Below are positions 57,776 to 64,000 of a DNA stretch of 64,000 bases, one piece after another. The translations under genes and the position numbers were made by a program. The notes under the pieces were generated by a model, which saw only the letters and a list, made by a program, of their open reading frames with translations, was not told where the DNA came from and searched no databases. The stretch is taken from assembly GCA_032622095.1 (NCBI GenBank), contig CP136069.1:205894750-205958749 (forward strand), given 5' to 3'. This DNA is from Siphonodentalium dalli (taxonomy: Eukaryota > Mollusca > Scaphopoda > Gadilida > Siphonodentaliidae). The number at the start of each line of letters is the position of its first letter. The stretch's first letter is position 1.

Positions 57776-58869
57776 TTTCAATATCTTGTTGTTTGAAATT
57801 ATATTTCCATTGCCACCCACATACTTGCGCTAAATATCATGTCACCAGCGTTTAAATTTATTAGTTCTGCGTTTAGCATTCACTCAATGTTGCTATTTAT
57901 GGTTTTGTATGCAGCATATATATGTAACATTAGGGAGTATGGGTAAACGATGGCGATGGCGATGCGTTGCAGAAAAGGTAGTATGTTTCGCGAATATGTG
58001 GCCTTTGTGCATTTAAGCACATATCATTTCCAGGTATAAAGACAATCTCTGCCACATATTATGTAAACAAATTTGGTTATGTTGAGAATTTATTGAAGAT
58101 AGTCTATTGTACTCCTTTGTATTTTGATAAATTGCGTTCATGGTATACCACCATGCATTCGTGTGATAAAAGCGAAATATTCGTGTTTAATCACTTGACC
58201 GGAGGAAACTATGACTACTATTTTAAGACACGGACAATATGATCTACACATGTTTCCTAGTGCCATATGAATAGCTTTCATACTGTTTTATAGTAGTGAA
58301 TTTTGACAGATTTGGTGTTATAGATATAAAAATAAAAGATTATCGGTCACATTCGTGAGACTGTTTTCATTACATACATTTCTGCTTCTAGAAAAGGTCA
58401 CATAATCAATACATCCCCATTCGATCACATTTAACTGTTTAATTACACATATATTACACGATTCAAGATAAACAGTACATATAAAACTGCGTTATTCTTC
58501 TGTTTCTTGGCGCCAACAAAGTCCATATTTAATCGTTTTATGAGACCTGGCTTTCGTTTGCTCTCTCGCGAGATACATTTGAGCGAATTCTGACATCTGT
58601 TAATGAAAGCTTTATACTTTGAAATCATTCTTCCCATTATAATTCGAGGGCTTCTTCGTTCTTGTATGACTGCCTATTCAATTTTCATATTGTAAATTTC
58701 ATTCGATTTTGTCCATTTTGGCGGCCATATTGGGACAGACATTCTACCGATATGGTTTACGACTAAGCATTGTTTGTGTGTATTTCATTTTGTTACTAAT
58801 TTGGTATTAGTTGGCGCACATACCACCGAAATTCATAATTGTTCGATACCAACTGCCATCTTGGATTAC
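57776..58869. other. Gene-free stretch
   Basis: Nothing supportable. It does not align by eye with the stretch beside the partner repeat (43976-44699). Confidence 0.4.
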
Positions 58870-58996
58870 AGAAAATGCTCAAAGCGGATTTTAGCGGATA
58901 TTAGATATGTTATAGAGGATATATTCCTCTTCAAATAGAATAGAAACCAACTTTATTCTAGGTTGACCCTAAAATTTTAGTTTATCGACCAGACTA
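58870..58996 (-). repeat. ~125-bp repeat, inverted partner of 43848-43975
   Basis: It ends TTTATCGACCAGACTA, the inverse of the partner's start, and contains TAGAGGATATATTCCTCTTC and GAAACCAACTT. The outer ends of the two copies face away from each other, 15.1 kb apart. Confidence 0.7.
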
Positions 58997-60944
58997 AAAT
59001 ACCTTTCTACGGGCATTATATGTCCCAAAAAAACGCATTGAAGCGGGGTGGATAAAAAGTGCGCGATACACAATGTCGCCCGGGTGGGTGGTGTCCGGAG
59101 GCCAAAAACGAGTATTATCCAAGATCATGCAATTTTTATTCAAATGCAATATTTTACTTTGTTATTAGTTTAAAACAGCATGCACTTAAAGTAAAATTGA
59201 CACCCTTGATAGGTGACAATATTGGTGAAATTCACTAAAAACTGATGTTGAAAGGGGGTATATAGGTATCCTTCTGTGAACAGAAAAAAATTACATATGG
59301 AACACATACGGAATAAATGTCTATTATCAAGATATGTACGCAACATATGGTTAGTTCTCCCATAATTACTATCAGCTATATATAAGCCTATAAATTTCGA
59401 TAATGCAAACGTGTCACTATGAGTCTATGATGCCTGCTATGTTGTTGCTATGAACTAATGGTGTTGGGATGTGATCCAGATTTTGGTTTAGATCTTCTGA
59501 GCTGTCACCATGGTTATTTAAGATTCGAGAAGAATATTGTCAATTATCATTTATTAATAAAGACTGCAGACTAATATAAAACAAACAAATATAGTTGTGT
59601 AACAATGATGTCCGGGTATACATCTATTTATAATGTCAGTTTGAGGCCATTTTAAGCAGACACACTGCTGTCTTTGTGTGTCTTTTGGTTTGGACCAGAT
59701 CAGATTAGATCCCCTTAAATCGGGACCTATTTTAAAGTTTGATCTGAGTTGAAGGTCATCTTAATGTGTCATTCCAACCGATAAAAGGTCATTTCAATGA
59801 GAATTTAGAATGAGCTGACGCTCAGTGAAGCAAGCACAATGGCATTTGAAGCAATGGGAACTCATACTGAGTATGTTATATATTTACAGAAATAATTAGG
59901 TTGATCAAAATTGTTAATCACATTAAAAGACCAGCAATTTTGTTTCGTAGCAGCTTGTATATCTTATATATCTTGTCTTGTTTTATTTTTATATTGTTCG
60001 ATTTGTAGGATATATATATATATACACCGTATTAGTGTGTATTACGCCTATTGCTGTAGTGTTTATTGCTTGTGGTGGGAAATTTTCTGTACTTTTTTCA
60101 TCAAAATAATAATTTTTCTCAAATTTAACGCTCTCTTTCCCACATATCGCTAATTACACATATGTGCATTCAAACATTATGCTTAGATTTCATTTAAGTT
60201 ATTAGTGCATTAAAATATTTCGGCAGATTTTGGGATAAATAATTTTGCTGAGTAAGCTACCACGCACCTGACCGGACAGACCAACATTTATATACATAAA
60301 CACTTATCTAATTACCTTGGGGAATACGGGTGCGCAATAGAAAATTCCAGTCGCACTTTCTCCGCTTTATTGCATACATGCAGCACAGAAAAACCTGTTT
60401 TCATTAACATTTTAGTATAAGGTGCCTCTCTAAATCTTGACTTGTCCATGTGGGAGCGGGACGTATATACGTGCTGACACTGGCGTTCCAATCCCAATTA
60501 TGTGTATACCTATATACATTTATATCTATATTTGGGAATGTCTCCCTGTGTTCCATAGAAATTAACAGGTTCCCATCTAACCATCTCGAAATGGGTAAAT
60601 ATTTACGAAGAAGATAATCAGGGACGTGGCTCCGTTGGGGGGGGGGGGGGTGTCCACCTTCGAATTTCCGTCTGCACCACCACCGAATGTACACACCCCT
60701 CCCCCGTTGGGCTTTGATTTGTGCCAACTGTAGTTTTATAGCCGAAACCATTTACTGTAGTTTATTTTAAAACATACATAGTGTGTATGCTGCTGTACAT
60801 TATATTTATATTATCATTCCAGAATGATTAACTAGTTACATGTAGGCATCAATAAATAAACAATGTGTTATTGTATGGATTTCTTCCCTCCCTCGATCAC
60901 TTATTTCAAATTTTAAGTGCAAACTTCGTACTATTTACACCCCC
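58997..60944. other. Gene-free stretch, with a diverged copy of the 61.3-kb module
   Basis: At about 60527-60620 the words TTTGGGAATGTCTCCCTGTG, TTCCATAGAAATTAACAGG and ACGAAGAAGATAATCAGGG match the module at 61340-61515. A G run lies at 60639-60650. No gene. Confidence 0.5.
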
Positions 60945-61338
60945 CCCACACACACACACATATATAGATGTTATTAATTTGGGGTGGTATATACATATTA
61001 TTCATTTGGGGTGGTATATATATATTATTCATTTGGAGTGGTATATATATATATATATATATATGTATATTAATCATTTGGAGTAATATATATATATATA
61101 TCTATGTTATTCATTTGGAGCAGTTATATATATATGTTATTCGTTTGGGGTGGTATATATATATATATTATTCATTTGGGGTGGTATATATGTATTATTT
61201 ATTTGGAGTGGTATATATATATTATTCATTTGGAGTGGTATATATATTATTCATTTGGAGCGGTATATATATATATATGTATTATTCATTTGTGGTGGTA
61301 TATATATATATTATTTATTTGGAGTGGTATCTTTATCT
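60945..61338. repeat. ATTCATTTGGGGTGGTATATATAT repeat, about 11 copies with variable TA runs
   Basis: It begins with C and AC runs (60941-60960). The unit TTATTCATTTGGRGTGGTAT is followed by a TA run of 5-20 bp, so unit length varies (24-48 bp). Open frames here are repeat artefacts. Confidence 0.9.
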
Positions 61339-61339
61339 A

Positions 61340-62465
61340 TATTTGCGAATGTCTGTCTGTCTGTCTGTCTGTGTTCTATAGAAATTCACAGGGGACCATC
61401 TGGATGGCACCAAAGGGGTCAAACAGGTGTAACTTTTTACGAGAAAGATAATGGTGCGGGTTAGAATTTAGAAGTGACGCCGTTGTTGTCAGGGGCAGAA
61501 AAGGGGGAGGGGAAGAATTTTTTTTGTCGCCGATTGCCACCAAACTTATATATAATCATCCCCATGATAAGCTGTCAATTGTGGCGTTCGAGTCAGGGGT
61601 ACAGTGAAAGGGAGAGGGCCACCAAAATTGATACACAATATTTTTAGCGCCAATTTCCACCAAATTGGTACATATTCTTATCCATGATACGAGGAGTCTA
61701 ATCGTGTGATTTAAAGACGCCATATTGGTGCTGTTTGTGTGAGAGATGGTATAGGGGTGGGGTGGACAATAAATTTGATTTAAAATGGTTTAGTCGCCGA
61801 TTAGCACCGAACTTATAAATAATCATCACCATAATATATCAGGAGTCTAATTGTGTTGTTTAAAGATGTCAAAAGTTGCGCCATTCGAGTCAGGGGTGCA
61901 CAGAGGGTGAGAGAGACTCAAAAAGTTTTAAACAATATGTTTAGCGCCGATGTCCACCAGATTGATACATGTTGTTCTCCGTGATAAGGGGAATCTAATC
62001 GTGTGGTTTAAATACTCCAAATTGGTGCCATTTGGGGCCCTAAATTTTATACGAATTTGCATACTCGCCAATTTTCACCAATTTTATATATATTCATCTC
62101 CATATTGAGTCTAAGTGTGCGGTTTAATGATGTCAAAAGTGGCGCTGCTTGAGTCCGAAATAGGGACCAAAACTGATAAAAATATGTTTAGTGCCAATTA
62201 CCATCAAATTCATAGACGTTCTTCTCAAATAATATGAGGAATAAAATCGTGCGTGTTAAAACCACCACATTTGGTGCCTGGATATATATGCGAATATCTG
62301 TCCGTCTGTATGTGTTCTATATATAACTTCACGATGTACAATCGAGTTGACACCAAGGCAGACTAACAGGGGTAAACTTTTACGAGGAAGATAATGGTGC
62401 GGGTTAAAATTGTCTAAAATGACGCTGTTTGTGTCAGGGGCAGAAAATGGGGAGGGGCAGTAGAA
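61340..62465. repeat. Composite repeat: (TGTC)n-headed module, ~150-bp degenerate tandem, second module copy
   Basis: The module TTGCGAATGTCTGTC...TTCTATAGAAATTCACAGGG...GAAAGATAATGGTGCGGGTT...GTCAGGGGCAGAAA occurs at 61340-61515 and, diverged, at 62282-62465, with a third at about 60527. Between them, about five degenerate ~150-bp units alternate GCCGATTDCCACCAAATT, ATATATAATCATCYCCAT, GTCTAATCGTGTGGTTTAAA and GTCAGGGGTACAG blocks. Same orientation throughout. Confidence 0.7.
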
Positions 62466-63168
62466 CAATTATGAAATTATTAAAACTTTTTGAGAGAATG
62501 CTTCCGATTATTGGAGACTAATTATTCATGATTCGTTCAAAGTTTCATGAATGAACCACCTCATAATTCCGTTAAAACAACACCTACTGTTTATCACTGA
62601 ATGTTTCTCATTCACCACACCAGAAATGCCTCTATATGCGGACAAAAATATACTAATCGGATTAAATACACCCCCGATACTTCGCAACACGACCTTTAGT
62701 CTACATTCCAACTTATACATAATTCAGCAATATTATCTGCTATATTCTGAATTGTATTCCCGCAATAAACTCTTCAAGAGTGGTCCAGCCATTGTTCACA
62801 CTGAATATCGAAAACAATTAACGCGGTCATAAAAAGTTACATACTGCATCAATGAGACATCCGCGAAGATACATCCGCTAATACATACATCCTGAAAAAA
62901 GTCTAACCGGTACGCACATAGCTAATATGTATGTATTAAATCACATTTTCCCCTTAGCCTCATTGTCAGATAAAAAAAACATCCTAACGGAATACAGCCA
63001 TATAGAGGACGTAATGGTTGAGCTCAGTCATCGCCATCTAAACCGCCATGTTCTCAGGACTGAAAGCTTTGCAGCAATACACAGTTGTGCCAGATTTGTT
63101 TTTCTTGCAGCCCCGTGGGAACATGCCATTAGAGTGTACTGGCCTATATATTTCAAAATTATTTATAC
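62466..63168. other. Gene-free stretch
   Basis: An open frame on + at 62551-62832 (93 residues) lacks domain or splice support and overlaps an equally open minus frame. I do not call it. Confidence 0.35.
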
Positions 63169-63372
63169 CACAGGGGTCTGTAACGCGCTCCGTTGTCCGC
63201 CCCCCCCCCCCTTTTGCACTGCCCATATACGCCGCCTCTATATACGCGCCTTCATCACGTTATAATGTTACTATTAACGCGAAGAAGGTGCGTATATAGA
63301 GGCGGCGTATTTGGGCAGTGCAAAGGGGGGGGGGGGCGGACAGCACAGCGGAGCGCGTTACATGCCCCTGTG
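63169..63372. repeat. 204-bp palindrome with C-run/G-run arms
   Basis: The left arm CACAGGGGTCTGTAACGCGC then TCCGTTGTCCGCC, a C run of 12, TTTTGCACTGCCCATATACG and CCGCCTCTATATACGC is mirrored on the right with few mismatches. The loop is about 30 bp at 63254-63284. The paired homopolymer runs have similar lengths (12 C, 12 G). Confidence 0.9.
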
Positions 63373-64000
63373 TTTCTACTCAGTATAAAAACAAATTCCA
63401 TCTATTTTCCCCATGTTCTTCTTAGTAGTGATAAATATAGATACTTTTAATAATTTCTCACGGTCACCTAGTGTGATTGCCTTACGTGTAAGAAAAGATA
63501 AAACGGTACAATCATAACTTTAGAGTCTTATGTACATGTACAACGAAAGGTGCGCTGTTCAAATACATGGCATACTCACGTAGTTCCCCACTTATATATC
63601 GGGGAGTTGGTATTGAGTCTCCTCGTCTTCCTCGCGGGTGCAGTCTGGGTTAAGTGTATATCTCAACAAATATCTGACAACGTATACCCAACACAACAAC
63701 GGGAACAACAATTCTGACTTCGTTCATAGGATAGGCTATTTTATTTCCAAATTGCACATTATGTCATCATTGACAGTTATAGTATATTAAACATTCGAAT
63801 GATTTTACATTTTTGGAATAAGTTAAGCGAACAGAACCTTATTTGCACACTTAGCTGTCATAAGGGAGTACAATAAGAATTGTTGCGTAATCTCGAAACA
63901 GATGAATTACGATCTCATGCATACTCTATTTGTTTACATAAAACAAAACTCCTGATTTAAACTGTCATTTGACTGCAATACAGCATTTACGATATACTCG
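63373..64000. other. Gene-free stretch to window end
   Basis: No gene, repeat array or element ends seen. Confidence 0.4.

Noticed and set aside
43848-58996. Intact Polinton/Maverick element
   Set aside because: No PolB, integrase, ATPase or capsid-like frames and no 6-bp target duplication; terminal similarity stops after about 125 bp.
60865-61464. Hydrophobic WYIYIIHLG repeat proteins
   Set aside because: Arise from TA-rich tandem repeats; not genes.
62551-62832. 93-residue protein on the + strand
   Set aside because: No domain, no splice signals, and an equally open antisense frame.

Overview
This looks like an AT-rich, repeat-dense nuclear DNA window from a marine invertebrate. A lophotrochozoan such as a mollusc or brachiopod is my best guess, but this is inference. 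Reasons: genes are split by canonical GT/AG introns; there are tRNA-derived SINEs, CR1-like non-LTR retrotransposon debris and many short terminal-inverted-repeat elements; there are frequent TACATGTA-type motifs; and there is a degenerate transposon-borne gene of a family I recall from many invertebrate genomes. Nothing suggests a prokaryote, plasmid or virus.

Layout. 0-2.6 kb: a CR1-like reverse transcriptase relic on the minus strand, cut by a MITE-like element and by a 642-bp retrotransposon fragment with a 9-bp target duplication. 2.8-3.5 kb: an intact single-exon, membrane-anchored C-type lectin-like gene (minus). 4-7 kb: local duplications and a ~40-bp minisatellite. 7.9-11.7 kb: a complete but decayed 3.7-kb DNA transposon with ~320-bp terminal inverted repeats, carrying one broken gene with FEN/PIN-nuclease-like acidic motifs and a tesmin-like CXC tail. 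12-18.2 kb: pieces of a seven-transmembrane receptor-like gene (minus), split by nested TIR elements and a 36-bp minisatellite. 18.8-25 kb: microsatellites, palindromes, a TTAA-flanked MITE and small tandem repeats.

25.07-35.83 kb: one uninterrupted array of about 283 copies of a 38-bp unit, with a 2-kb higher-order duplication inside it. 35.9-42.7 kb: a three-exon gene for a secreted protein of unknown family (minus), whose splice phases agree. Its introns hold a long palindrome, a CpG-rich minisatellite, a retrotransposon zinc-knuckle fragment and a second MITE copy. 43-64 kb: essentially gene-poor, with a third (truncated) MITE copy, a second TTAA MITE family, several long inverted repeats, a 384-bp tandem array (54.6-56.8 kb), a SINE, and tandem and microsatellite blocks.

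The only host genes I can support are the lectin-like gene, the secreted three-exon gene and the remains of the receptor-like gene. They do not form an evident pathway. The main interest is the mobile and repetitive DNA: the nuclease-like TIR transposon, the nested insertions whose empty sites can be read, the palindromic MITE families, and the 38-bp satellite.
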